A stretch of DNA of 64,000 nucleotides from Bradyrhizobium diazoefficiens. Lineage in GTDB: Bacteria > Pseudomonadota > Alphaproteobacteria > Rhizobiales > Xanthobacteraceae. A program made the position numbers and the translations under genes. Of the stretch, positions 13,952 through 22,396 are shown one piece after another. The notes beneath the pieces were generated by a model. The model was not told the DNA's origin and ran no database searches. It was given only the letters and a program-made list of their open reading frames with translations. Every line of letters starts with the position of its first letter. Positions within the stretch are counted from its first letter, which is position 1. The stretch is from NCBI RefSeq assembly GCF_018131015.1, contig NZ_JAFCJJ010000006.1, positions 124,001 to 188,000 on the forward strand, written 5' to 3'.

Positions 13952-14992
13952 ATGTATCTGATCGAAGCCCTCCCCACTGTCATCGGCACGGCCGCCGTCG
14001 CCCCGGCGCTGCTGATGCTGTGGCTGGTCATTGCCGCCGAGGAGCGCCCCGGGCCGCCGGCCCAGGTCTGGACCGCGTTCCTGCTCGGGGCGGCCAGCAT
14101 TTCGCTGCTCGGCCTTGCCCGCGCCCCCTTCGCCAAGATGGTCGCAGCCCCCGACAATCCCTGGGCGGCGCTCGCGATGCACTCGGTATTCGGCGTTGCG
14201 CTGCCCGAGGAGGCGGTCAAGGTCATCGCCATCGTGCTGGTCGCCTCGACCAAGCGGCGGACCTTCGCCAATCCGATGGATACGGTGGTCTATGGCGCCG
14301 CGGTCGGCCTCGGCTTCGCCGCTTACGAAAACCTCGCCTACCTCGTGCAGCATGCCGAGATGTGGCGCTCGCTGGCCGCGCTGCGCAGCGTGCTGACGGT
14401 GCCGTTCCACGGCGCGCTCGGCATCATCGCCGGCGCCTACCTGACGATCGCGCGCGCCGGAACGGCGCTGGGCGCCAACCGGCACCATCGCGACTGGGCC
14501 CGCCTCTCCAGCCGGCTCCTGATGCTGATGGGGCCGCTCGCCCTGCACTCGGCGTTCGATTTTCCGCTGCTCACGCTGCAGCGCATGCCGGACCTCGACC
14601 CCACCTTGCGGATGTGGCTTGGCGCAGCGAGCCTGCTGATCGGCTTCGGCTCGATCGGGTTTGCGATCCGCCTGGTGCGGCGCGTCGCCCGCCATCATGC
14701 GCCGCGGACCGAGGTCGCGCGCGAGCGGCTCAGCCAGTTGCGCCGGATGTGGGCGCTGCTCCTTGCCGGCGGCGGCCTCGGATTCGTCGGCCTCGCCTTC
14801 GTGCTGACCTCGATCCATCACTGGCTGATCAATCCCGAGCGCAACCTGACCTTCGCGCTGATCCCGATCGGGCTCACCTCGATCGTGCTCGGCATCGCGC
14901 TTCTGATCGTCACGAGCGCGATCTACATTCTCGGCCGCAACCGCATCCGCACCAACGCGGAGGGATTTTCCTCGGCGCCCGGCGGCGGCTGA
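13952..14992 (+). CDS. PrsW family intramembrane metalloprotease
   Basis: The 346-residue protein has about eight membrane helices and all the conserved motifs of the PrsW/CAAX-type glutamic metalloprotease clan: Glu86-Glu87 in PEEAVK, the AYEN motif at residues 124-127, His153 in PFHGALG and His199 with Asp203 in LHSAFD. These would sit in the membrane and bind zinc for cleavage of a membrane substrate, such as an anti-sigma factor. No such partner is encoded nearby. The C-terminal third (residues 210-346) adds further helices. It is monocistronic or co-transcribed with the HdeD-like gene 77 bases downstream. Confidence 0.85.
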   Translation: MYLIEALPTVIGTAAVAPALLMLWLVIAAEERPGPPAQVWTAFLLGAASISLLGLARAPFAKMVAAPDNPWAALAMHSVFGVALPEEAVKVIAIVLVASTKRRTFANPMDTVVYGAAVGLGFAAYENLAYLVQHAEMWRSLAALRSVLTVPFHGALGIIAGAYLTIARAGTALGANRHHRDWARLSSRLLMLMGPLALHSAFDFPLLTLQRMPDLDPTLRMWLGAASLLIGFGSIGFAIRLVRRVARHHAPRTEVARERLSQLRRMWALLLAGGGLGFVGLAFVLTSIHHWLINPERNLTFALIPIGLTSIVLGIALLIVTSAIYILGRNRIRTNAEGFSSAPGGG

Positions 14993-15069
14993 GAACTCGC
15001 GGGGTGGCATCCGCGGCGCGCGCGGACTAGATTGAGCCGCATCCACCGCTCGCGACGCCCGAGGCCATC

Positions 15070-15648
15070 ATGACATCGCCAGACGACTTTTCCCGGATCC
15101 GATCGGCCATGCGCGAGGCGGTGAAGGCGCATTGGAAGGCCTACCTGTTCGAAGGCATCCTGCTCGTCGTTCTCGGCGTCACGGCGCTGATCGTGCCGCC
15201 TCTCGCGAGCCTTGCGATCGCGATTGTTTTCGGCTGGATGTTCCTGATCGGCGGGATCGGCGGACTGGTTGCGACCTACTTGGCGCGCAGCACGCCGGGC
15301 TTCTGGTGGTCGCTGATCTCGGCCGCGCTCGCCGTGCTCGCCGGCATGATCCTGCTGGCGCGGCCGATGCAGGCCGTACTGACGCTGACCATCGTGCTGG
15401 GCGCCTATTTCCTCGCCGAGGGCATCACCACCATCATGTATGCGCTGGAGCACCGCCGCGAACTCAGCGGTCGCTGGTCATGGCTCCTGATCTCGGGCCT
15501 CCTCGACATCGCGATCTCCTTCATGGTGATCACCGGGCTGCCGAGCTCGGCCGAATGGGCGATCGGCATCCTCGTCGGCATCAACCTCCTGTTCGGCGGC
15601 GCCACCCTGATCGGCATGGCCATGGCGGCGCGAAATAGCAACACCTGA
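15070..15648 (+). CDS. HdeD family membrane protein
   Basis: The 192-residue product has six hydrophobic segments arranged as three helical hairpins. This matches the DUF308/HdeD family, first known for acid-stress resistance in enterobacteria. FEGILLVVLGVTALIVPPLAS and ISGLLDIAISFMVI show the repeated GxxL/I patterns of the family. It should lie in the inner membrane, and its biochemical role is not established. The start ATG is preceded by CGAGGCC. The next element on the strand is the DAHP synthase leader, 70 bases on. Confidence 0.85.
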   Translation: MTSPDDFSRIRSAMREAVKAHWKAYLFEGILLVVLGVTALIVPPLASLAIAIVFGWMFLIGGIGGLVATYLARSTPGFWWSLISAALAVLAGMILLARPMQAVLTLTIVLGAYFLAEGITTIMYALEHRRELSGRWSWLLISGLLDIAISFMVITGLPSSAEWAIGILVGINLLFGGATLIGMAMAARNSNT

Positions 15649-15717
15649 GGGGTCTCGTCGCCTGCCGGGCCGATTGGGGGGGTGACAAGGCGGCAACGGC
15701 ACGCTATATGGCCTGCC

Positions 15718-15798
15718 ATGATCACCGTCGCCACCAGCTATTTTTGGTACTTTAGCTACGACAGCTCGCTGGCGGCAGGAGGATCGCGCTCAATCTGA
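15718..15798 (+). CDS. aromatic amino acid leader peptide for DAHP synthase
   Basis: A 26-codon ORF contains the run Tyr-Phe-Trp-Tyr-Phe-Ser-Tyr (codons 8-14, 15739-15759). Six of its first 14 residues are aromatic, and all three aromatic amino acids are represented. Its stop is 84 bases before the DAHP synthase start, and a terminator lies between. Ribosome stalling at these codons when aromatic tRNAs are uncharged would favour the antiterminator described at 15730-15847. The peptide probably has no other role, although some rhizobial leader peptides are reported to act in trans. Confidence 0.8.
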   Translation: MITVATSYFWYFSYDSSLAAGGSRSI

Positions 15799-15847
15799 AA
15801 TATTGAAGCAAACGTCCGAACAGCCGCCAGACCTGGCGGCTTTTTTA
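15730..15847 (+). promoter_or_regulatory. transcription attenuator of the DAHP synthase gene
   Basis: Four segments fit classical attenuation. Segment 1 (15730-15738, GCCACCAGC) pairs with segment 2 (15768-15776, GCTGGCGGC) with one mismatch, enclosing the aromatic codons. Segment 2 can instead pair with segment 3 (GCCGCCAG, 15823-15830). Segment 3 with segment 4 (15833-15841) forms the terminator, followed by TTTTTT. Stalling at the aromatic codons would free segment 2 and prevent termination. Confidence 0.8.
15822..15847 (+). terminator. attenuator terminator
   Basis: AGCCGCCAG (15822-15830) pairs with CTGGCGGCT (15833-15841), and the T run 15841-15846 follows. It lies between the leader stop codon and the DAHP synthase ribosome-binding site, so it acts as a conditional terminator. 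Confidence 0.85.
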
Positions 15848-15882
15848 TTGGCCGGCAGGTTCTAAACAGACAGGAGCCCGCC

Positions 15883-16968
15883 GTGCTGAGCACGACCGAC
15901 GATCTTCGTATCCGCGAACTGAAAGAGCTGAGCACGCCGGAAGAGGTGATGGGCGAAGTCCCGCGCACGCTTACCGCGACGCGTGTGGTGATGGCGGCGC
16001 GCAACGCCATCCATGCCATCCTCACCGGCCAGGACGACCGCCTGCTGGTCGTGGTCGGCCCCTGCTCGGTGCATGATCCCAAGGCCGCGCTCGACTATGC
16101 CGAGCGCCTGGCAAAGTTGCGCGAAGACCTTGCCGACCAGCTCGAGATCGTGATGCGGGTCTATTTCGAGAAGCCGCGCACCACGGTCGGCTGGAAGGGC
16201 CTGATCAACGACCCCGAGCTCGACGGCAGCTTCGACATCAACAAGGGCCTGCGGCTGGCGCGCAACGTGCTCTCGGCGGTGAACAATCTCGGCCTGCCCG
16301 CCGGCACCGAATTCCTCGACATGACGACACCGCAATACATCGCCGACCTCGTCTCCTGGGCTGCGATCGGCGCGCGCACGACCGAGAGCCAGATCCATCG
16401 CGAGCTGGCCTCCGGCCTGTCCTGCCCGGTCGGCTTCAAGAACGGCACCGACGGCAACGTGCGGATCGCCGCCGACGCGGTGAAGTCGGCCTCGCACCCG
16501 CATCATTTCATGGCGGTGACCAAGCGCGGACGTTCGGCGATCGCCTCGACCGCGGGCAACGAGGACTGCCACATCATCCTGCGCGGCGGAAATAAGCCGA
16601 ACTACGACGCGGCAAACGTTGCGGCCGCCTGCAACGAGCTGGCGAAATCCGGCGTCGCACCGCTGGTGATGGTGGATGCGAGCCACGCCAATTCGAGCAA
16701 GAAGCCGGAGAACCAGCCGCTGGTCGTGGCCGACATCGCCGGCCAGATCTCGGGCGGCGAGAACCGCATCATGGGCGTGATGGTCGAGAGCAATCTCGTC
16801 GCCGGCCGTCAGGACGTGGTGCCGGGCAAGCCGCTCGTCTACGGCCAGAGCATTACCGACGGCTGCATCGACTGGCCGACCACGGCGAAGGTGCTCGAGC
16901 AGCTTGCCGACGCGGTCGAGATCCGGCGCAACACAAAGCGGGCGGGACTGCACGAGCGCTCGGCGTAG
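15883..16968 (+). CDS. aroG: 3-deoxy-7-phosphoheptulonate (DAHP) synthase, class I
   Basis: It condenses phosphoenolpyruvate with erythrose 4-phosphate, the first step of the shikimate pathway, in the cytoplasm. The 361 residues match the E. coli AroF/G/H type: VVGPCSVHDPKAALDYA near residue 57, MRVYFEKPRTTVGWKGL near 92, GFKNGTDGN, HHFMAVTKRG, and VDASHANSSKKPENQP near 266, which together supply substrate and metal ligands. GTG 15883 is used as the start, behind CAGGAG at seven bases. Expression is probably set by the upstream leader-peptide attenuator. The paralogue symbol (aroF, G or H) is uncertain. Confidence 0.93.
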   Translation: MLSTTDDLRIRELKELSTPEEVMGEVPRTLTATRVVMAARNAIHAILTGQDDRLLVVVGPCSVHDPKAALDYAERLAKLREDLADQLEIVMRVYFEKPRTTVGWKGLINDPELDGSFDINKGLRLARNVLSAVNNLGLPAGTEFLDMTTPQYIADLVSWAAIGARTTESQIHRELASGLSCPVGFKNGTDGNVRIAADAVKSASHPHHFMAVTKRGRSAIASTAGNEDCHIILRGGNKPNYDAANVAAACNELAKSGVAPLVMVDASHANSSKKPENQPLVVADIAGQISGGENRIMGVMVESNLVAGRQDVVPGKPLVYGQSITDGCIDWPTTAKVLEQLADAVEIRRNTKRAGLHERSA

Positions 16969-17033
16969 CAGGTGACGTCCCCGTCTCTTGCTCGCTCCTT
17001 ACCTCTCCCCAGCGGGGAGCGGTGAAAGCAATC

Positions 17034-17285
17034 CTAGCAGCCGCGGCAGATGCTCTTGATCTTCTTGTCGAGCGCCTGATTTTCCTTGCTGAGGGGATCG
17101 TTGGGATCGGTGATGTTCTTTTCGTTCGGGACATCGGTGCTCCGCGGCTGACGATGGCCGACCGGCGCTTGCGGGATGGACCCCGCCGACGATCCCGACG
17201 ACGTCGATCCCTTGCTCCCGGACTGGGCGATGGCCGCGCCGCCGAACGCGACCAGCAATGACAGTGCCACGACGACGCTCTTCAT
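17034..17285 (-). CDS. small secreted protein
   Basis: The 83-residue product has a clear signal peptide (VVVALSLLVAFGGAAIAQ). Its short mature part is Ser/Gly-rich (GSKGSTSSGSSAGS) and then polar, ending KIKSICRGC with two cysteines. It should be periplasmic. ATG 17285 follows GCGGAGC. No family was recognised. It lies between the DAHP synthase and the KamA/EpmB-like gene; the gap to the latter is 43 bases, so co-transcription is possible. Confidence 0.6.
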   Translation of the reverse strand: MKSVVVALSLLVAFGGAAIAQSGSKGSTSSGSSAGSIPQAPVGHRQPRSTDVPNEKNITDPNDPLSKENQALDKKIKSICRGC

Positions 17286-17328
17286 CTTTCTGCTCCGCTT
17301 CTCAAGGCGACGTCTTCCATCCCACCGC

Positions 17329-18423
17329 TCAGGTCTCCGGCGGATAGAGGTGAACGTCGCCGCAATAATCCACGATACGATAGCGCGTTTCCGATTCCGC
17401 AGCACCCGCATCCGGTGCGGTATTTTGCGCCGCCAACACATAATTCGGGCCGACCGGCGACTTGCCGGCACCGCCGGGAATGTCGATGACGTAGTCGGGC
17501 TGACACAGGCCCGACACCCGTCCGCGCAACTGCCGCATCAGATCCTGGCCTTCCGCGAGCGTGGTGCGCAAATGCGCCGTGCCCGGCGCGAGATCGCCGT
17601 GATGCAGGTAATAGGGCTTGATCCGGCATTCGACGAAGGCGCGCATCAGATCCGACAGCGCCGCGACATTGTCGTTGACGCCGCGCAGGAGCACGGACTG
17701 GCTCACCATCGGAATCCCGGCGTCGACCAGCCGCGCGCAGGCCTCGCGCGCCGGGCCGGTCAGCTCCCGCGCATGGTTGGCATGCAGCCCGACCCAGGTC
17801 GTTGCACCCTCGACCTTGAGCGCGCCGACCATCTCGTCGCTGATGCGCGCGGGGTCGGCCACCGGCACACGGGTGTGAAGGCGGATGATCTTGACGTGAT
17901 CGATATCAGCCAGATCGGCCATGATCTCGCCCATGCGCCGCGGCGACAGCATCAGCGGATCGCCGCCGGTCAGGATCACCTCCCAGATCTCGCTGTGCGC
18001 GCGGATGTAGTCGATCGCCGCGCGATAGGCGCTGTCCGAGAGCGCGTTATCCTTGCCGGGGCCGACCATCTCGCGGCGGAAGCAGAAGCGGCAATAGACC
18101 GCGCAGACGTGGACGAGCTTGAACAGCACGCGATCGGGATAGCGATGCACGATGCCCGGCACCGGCGAATGCGGGTGGTCGCCGATCGGATCGGCACTTT
18201 CGCCCGGCCGCACGTCGAGCTCGGCCTCGCTCGGAACGAACTGGCGGGCGATCGGGTCGTCCGGATCGGATGTGTCGATCAGGTCGACCAGCGCCGGCGT
18301 GATCGCGACTGCATAGCGCGCGGCGACGCGTTCGAGCGCGGGCAGCGCCGCCGGAGGGGCAAGCTGCCCGGCCACCAGTTCGGCCGGCTCGCGCAAGGTG
18401 CGTGCAAGGTTGGTTTTCGTCAT
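17329..18423 (-). CDS. epmB: KamA/EpmB-like lysine 2,3-aminomutase (radical SAM)
   Basis: This radical SAM, PLP-dependent mutase of 364 residues would convert L-lysine to beta-lysine, which EpmA attaches to EF-P. The CxxxCxxC iron-sulfur motif is Cys107, Cys111 and Cys114 (CAVYCRFC). The PLP lysine is expected at Lys321 in PGGAGK. The length fits EpmB better than clostridial aminomutases, which are longer. The gene ends the minus-strand pair with epmA, seven bases from it, and EF-P itself is divergent on the other side of epmA. This context supports the EF-P role over lysine fermentation. Confidence 0.88.
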   Translation of the reverse strand: MTKTNLARTLREPAELVAGQLAPPAALPALERVAARYAVAITPALVDLIDTSDPDDPIARQFVPSEAELDVRPGESADPIGDHPHSPVPGIVHRYPDRVLFKLVHVCAVYCRFCFRREMVGPGKDNALSDSAYRAAIDYIRAHSEIWEVILTGGDPLMLSPRRMGEIMADLADIDHVKIIRLHTRVPVADPARISDEMVGALKVEGATTWVGLHANHARELTGPAREACARLVDAGIPMVSQSVLLRGVNDNVAALSDLMRAFVECRIKPYYLHHGDLAPGTAHLRTTLAEGQDLMRQLRGRVSGLCQPDYVIDIPGGAGKSPVGPNYVLAAQNTAPDAGAAESETRYRIVDYCGDVHLYPPET

Positions 18424-18430
18424 GTCTCGC

Positions 18431-19483
18431 TTACGTTTCATCGGCAGGCGGTGTCCACACCACCTGATCAATCCGGGCTGCGCCGCTCGCCAGCATCACC
18501 AGCCGGTCGAAGCCGAGCGCGACGCCGCTCGCCTCCGGCATTTGGGCAACCGCGGCCAGAAAATCCTCGTCCAGCGGATAGGCCTCGCCATAGCGGCGCT
18601 GCTTCTCCGCCATCGATTCGGTGAAGCGTTTGCGCTGTTCCTCGGCGTCGGTCAATTCGCCAAAACCGTTGGCGAGCTCGACGCCGCAGGCATAGACCTC
18701 GAACCGTTCCGCGACGCGCGGATCGTCGGCCTTCACCCGCGCCAGGGCCGCCTCTGGAGATGGGTATTCGAACAGGATCGTCAAACGCCCCTGCCCGAGA
18801 TGCGGCTCGACATGCTCGACCAGCACCTTGCTGAAGATGTCAGACCAGGTGTCGTCTGGGGCGATGCGAACCTTGCCGTCGGCAGCCCTGGCCAGTGCGG
18901 CGCGGTCGCCCTCTTCGCCAAGAATGGTCGCCAGCAGGTCGATCCCGGCGAACCGCTCGAAGGCGCCCGCGACGGTCAGAAGTTCCGGCTCGACGAAGGG
19001 ATCGGCGCTCCGGCCGCGAAACGAGAAGGTCCCGATGCCCGTGGCCCGGGCCGCGCTGGCGATTACGACCACGCAGTCCGCCATGATGGCGTCGTAGGGG
19101 GCGCCGGCCCGGTACCATTCCAGCATGGTGAATTCGGGCAGGTGCAGATCGCCGCGCTCGCGATCGCGGAACACCCGGGCGAATTCGAATATCCGGGGCT
19201 CGCCGGCCGCCAGGAGCTTCTTGCAGGCGAATTCCGGGGAGGTCCGCAGGTAACGGGTGGCGCGGCTGCCATCCGGGCGCATGATCTGGGTCTTGGGGGC
19301 ATGCAGATGGGTCTCGTTGCCCGGGGAGACCTGAAGCACGGAGGTTTCGACCTCCACAAAGCCCTGTTCGGCGAAAAAGCCCCGTAAAGCCCCGGTCACC
19401 GCGCCCCGCGCCTGCAGGAACGGCCGCCGGTCGACGTGGCGATCGGGTGACCAGAACGGTGAAAGCGGCTTGTCCCCAGCCAT
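18431..19483 (-). CDS. epmA: EF-P lysine--beta-lysine ligase (EpmA/PoxA/GenX)
   Basis: The 350-residue protein resembles the catalytic core of class II lysyl-tRNA synthetase without the anticodon domain. It has FEFARVFRDRERG (motif 2) and GVALGFDRLVML (motif 3), and EWYRAGAPYDAIM between. It would activate beta-lysine as an adenylate and transfer it to the conserved Lys of EF-P. ATG 19483, behind GGAGTGGTGGG, is preferred over GTG 19504. It is divergent from efp and seven bases ahead of epmB, giving a complete modification module. Confidence 0.92.
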   Translation of the reverse strand: MAGDKPLSPFWSPDRHVDRRPFLQARGAVTGALRGFFAEQGFVEVETSVLQVSPGNETHLHAPKTQIMRPDGSRATRYLRTSPEFACKKLLAAGEPRIFEFARVFRDRERGDLHLPEFTMLEWYRAGAPYDAIMADCVVVIASAARATGIGTFSFRGRSADPFVEPELLTVAGAFERFAGIDLLATILGEEGDRAALARAADGKVRIAPDDTWSDIFSKVLVEHVEPHLGQGRLTILFEYPSPEAALARVKADDPRVAERFEVYACGVELANGFGELTDAEEQRKRFTESMAEKQRRYGEAYPLDEDFLAAVAQMPEASGVALGFDRLVMLASGAARIDQVVWTPPADET

Positions 19484-19645
19484 TAACCCACCACTCCGTG
19501 ACACAGCAAAGTGCTGGCATCCAACGGCAAAATCAGTATGTTGCGCCCCGAAACGGGCGCCGAGGTCTGATTTGAGGCCCCAAGTCCCCCATCAATTTGA
19601 CCACGTCCTGGCCGCAGCCGGGCCAAGCAAGCAGGAAATACAGCT

Positions 19646-20212
19646 TTGAGAGTCATCGCCAGTTCTATTCGCAAGGGCAACGTCATCGAGCAAGACGGCA
19701 AGCTTTATGTCGTCGTGAGCGCCGAGAACATCCATCCCGGCAAAGGCACGCCGGTCAGCCAGATCGAAATGCGCCGAATCTCCGACGGGGTAAAGATCTC
19801 CGAGCGGTACAAGACCACCGACCAGGTCGAGAAGGCCACGATCGAGGAGCGCAACTACACGTTCCTGTATGAAGACGGCGACGGCTTCCACTTCATGAAC
19901 CCCGAGACCTACGACCAGGTCCAGGTCCCCAAGGACGTCGTCGGCGATGCCGCCGCCTATCTTCAGCCAGACATGACCGTCAAGCTGTCGACCCACGACG
20001 TCAACGTGGTCTCGCTCGCTCTGCCGCAGCGCGTGACGCTGGAAGTGGTCGAGACCGAGCCGGTGACCAAGGGCCAGACGGCTTCGTCGTCCTACAAGCC
20101 CGCTGTGCTCTCCAACGGCATCCGCACCACCGTTCCGCCGCACATCTCGGTCGGCACCCGCATCGTGGTGATGACCGAGGACGGCTCCTACTCCGAGCGC
20201 GCGAAGGACTGA
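19646..20212 (+). CDS. efp: elongation factor P
   Basis: EF-P binds ribosomes stalled at polyproline and helps peptide-bond formation. The 188 residues form the three EF-P domains; residue Lys33 in HPGKGTP is the predicted beta-lysylation site. The C-terminal domain ends with the conserved [16 protein letters not shown] and [19 protein letters not shown]. The start is TTG 19646, which places the protein at the length of other rhizobial EF-Ps; no in-frame ATG or GTG fits. Its modification enzymes are divergently encoded upstream. Confidence 0.95.
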   Translation: MRVIASSIRKGNVIEQDGKLYVVVSAENIHPGKGTPVSQIEMRRISDGVKISERYKTTDQVEKATIEERNYTFLYEDGDGFHFMNPETYDQVQVPKDVVGDAAAYLQPDMTVKLSTHDVNVVSLALPQRVTLEVVETEPVTKGQTASSSYKPAVLSNGIRTTVPPHISVGTRIVVMTEDGSYSERAKD

Positions 20213-20245
20213 GGGACGGCGCAAGCGCCGCCGGGAGACGAGACA

Positions 20246-21847
20246 GTGGTTGGGAAGAGTCTCCGCTTCGTCTCGCTGCTCCTGGCGTCGCTTTCGCTCC
20301 CGATCGCCAGCCCTCTGGCCGCGGATGAATTCCGCAGCCCCTCACTCACGGCCCTGCGCGTCGATTGGCGCGCAGCGCTCGACCAGCTCCGCACCGAGAT
20401 CAACAGCCGCCCCGCGATTGCGGGCGATTTCATCTTCGTGCCACGCCGTTCGGTGCCGCGATACGATCCGCGCGCCACGCCGGCACTGGTTCAGGTCAAC
20501 GCGGTCTCCTCGCAGTTTTTCACAGGCATTGCCCGCAGCTCGGTCCCCGTGCTGCTGCCCTTCGATGCCGGCGCCTATCTGGAAGCCCAGCGCAGCGGCA
20601 CGCCGCAGAGCCTGTCGCTGTCGCGCTATCAGGCCGATTTCAATCCCGTCGACATGTTCAACGCCGGCCCCGCCGGCTACAGCGCGAGCTTTTCACTCGA
20701 GCCCGGCGGCGGCGAAGGCTTGCCGGCCCGCGTCTTCGCAAAGCCGGTCGAGGTGCAGATCACGGGCTCGGCGCTCCTCTACGACATCGCCGATCCCGCC
20801 GGCGGCAGGGGCGAGCCGGTCAAGCCGCTCGCAGCCACCTATCCGGACATGCGCAGATTCATCCGTGAAGGCTTTGTGCGCTACGCCTTCACCCGTTTCG
20901 GCGCCGCCTATGTGGTGTCGATCCAGTGTCTCGACAGCGTGGCGACGCCGCGACGGCTTGCCTGCAGGGAGGCCTATCCGGTTGCCGAACGCTTCCTGCG
21001 GGCGCTGCGCGTCGCCGGCGGCCAGCGCATGCGGCCGCTGATGGACGTTGCCTCCGACGTGATCGATCGGCCGGCAGAGCGTTCTGCGGAGTTCAGCTAC
21101 CGACCGAGCGGCGACATCATCCCGAACACCGGCTATCGCAAGCAGGGCGGCCGTCCCGACGCGATCGCCTATGCGCAGATCCACTTCCCGCTCGAGAAGG
21201 CCCCCGCCTTCGTGCGCTCGCAATCCTACGGCAGGCGCGACAAGGGCGACGGCGCGACCGCCTATCCCTGGCGCGACAATTTCTGCGAGGCCCGCAGCTT
21301 CCAGGTCTGGCAATGCGGCGGCGGCCACGGCCACCAGGGCGAGGACATCCGCGCCGCCGACTGTCCGCCGCCTGGCGAGAGCAGCGAGCCCTGCGACCGC
21401 AGGCAACGCGCCGTCGTCGCGGTGCGCGACGCGCTGGTGATCCGCGGCTCCCGGGACCAGGCCGCGACGCTCGAAGTCAACAGCCGCACCGAGCACATCC
21501 GCTTCCGCTACATGCACATGAACCCGCACGTGATGAACGCCGATGGCGTGCTCAATGGCCGCCTCGTGATCGAGGGCGAGAAGATCGGGGTGGTCTCGAA
21601 CTATCTCGACCATCCCGCCGGCACCTCGATGCACCTGCATTTCGACGTCCAGCTCTTCACCCGCGACGGCTGGATCTGGGTCAACCCCTACGTCACGCTG
21701 GTCTCCGCCTACGAACGCCTGATCCGCGCCCGCGGCTATGAGGTCGGTCCGGAGATCGCGGGCACGCCGCAGCCGGTTGCACATGCGTTGCCCGAAGATG
21801 CAATCAAGCCGGACCTGCGCGAGGGATCGAGCGGCGGGGAGAATTGA
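20246..21847 (+). CDS. secreted M23-family metallopeptidase-like protein
   Basis: The 533-residue product has a signal peptide (cleavage near SPLAADEF, residue 26), then a unique domain of about 300 residues. The C-terminal M23/LytM-like domain has the zinc motifs His363-x3-Asp367 (HGHQGED) and His463-x-His465 (HLHFD). This suggests a peptidoglycan endopeptidase in the periplasm. A Cys-rich insertion near residues 347-383 is unusual. GTG 20246 is the start, behind GGGAGACG. It follows efp by only 33 bases and may be co-transcribed with it. Confidence 0.82.
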   Translation: MVGKSLRFVSLLLASLSLPIASPLAADEFRSPSLTALRVDWRAALDQLRTEINSRPAIAGDFIFVPRRSVPRYDPRATPALVQVNAVSSQFFTGIARSSVPVLLPFDAGAYLEAQRSGTPQSLSLSRYQADFNPVDMFNAGPAGYSASFSLEPGGGEGLPARVFAKPVEVQITGSALLYDIADPAGGRGEPVKPLAATYPDMRRFIREGFVRYAFTRFGAAYVVSIQCLDSVATPRRLACREAYPVAERFLRALRVAGGQRMRPLMDVASDVIDRPAERSAEFSYRPSGDIIPNTGYRKQGGRPDAIAYAQIHFPLEKAPAFVRSQSYGRRDKGDGATAYPWRDNFCEARSFQVWQCGGGHGHQGEDIRAADCPPPGESSEPCDRRQRAVVAVRDALVIRGSRDQAATLEVNSRTEHIRFRYMHMNPHVMNADGVLNGRLVIEGEKIGVVSNYLDHPAGTSMHLHFDVQLFTRDGWIWVNPYVTLVSAYERLIRARGYEVGPEIAGTPQPVAHALPEDAIKPDLREGSSGGEN

Positions 21848-21875
21848 CGGCCACCGATCGCCACAAGCGCGCGAG

Positions 21876-22379
21876 CTACTCCAGATACGTCGTGAGCTGC
21901 GCGCCCTCGTCCGCTACGAACACCGCGATCAATTCCGCAGGCTCCGTCGTGCTGGCATTGGCCGAAACCAGATGCGTCGAGCCCGGCGGCTCGAAGAAGG
22001 ACTGGCCGACGGCGAAGGTCCCGACCGGACCGCCACCGAGCTGGGAGCGGATCTCACCCTTCGTCACGAAGGCCGTCACCGAACCCGCGTGGCGATGCGG
22101 CCGCGAAAAGCCGCCGGGACCGTAGAACACGCGCACGATGGTGACGCGCTTGCCCGGCACGTTCGGCAGCGCATAGGACGCGATCGGCTCGACCTTGTCG
22201 AGCGGCGAGCTCTCGGCGGCGTTGGCACACAGCGGCGCGAGCGCGCCGGCGACCGTATCCATCGTCACCGGCAGGGTCCTCCCGAGCGCCAACGCACAGG
22301 CGAGCCCACCGACGATGGCCAGTGCCGTCATGCGCGACGGCATGGGCCAGCGCGGACCGGACAAACTTAGTGTTGTCAT
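21876..22379 (-). CDS. cupin-domain protein with N-terminal membrane segment
   Basis: The 167-residue protein has an N-terminal hydrophobic segment (ALAIVGGLACALALG), either an uncleaved anchor or a signal. A cupin barrel follows, with motif 1 as GGFSRPHRHAGSVTAFVTKG and motif 2 as FEPPGSTHLVSANA, so it should bind a metal outside the cytoplasm. The C-terminal strand ends FVADEGAQLTTYLE. It lies 17 bases downstream of an AhpD-like gene on the same strand, forming a two-gene unit opposite a MarR regulator. Confidence 0.8.
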   Translation of the reverse strand: MTTLSLSGPRWPMPSRMTALAIVGGLACALALGRTLPVTMDTVAGALAPLCANAAESSPLDKVEPIASYALPNVPGKRVTIVRVFYGPGGFSRPHRHAGSVTAFVTKGEIRSQLGGGPVGTFAVGQSFFEPPGSTHLVSANASTTEPAELIAVFVADEGAQLTTYLE

Positions 22380-22396
22380 GGCAGCTTCCTCCGTTG

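Noticed and set aside
20693..21784. Open frame on the minus strand opposite the M23 peptidase
   Set aside because: The plus-strand frame has a signal peptide and zinc motifs; the opposite frame shows no domain.
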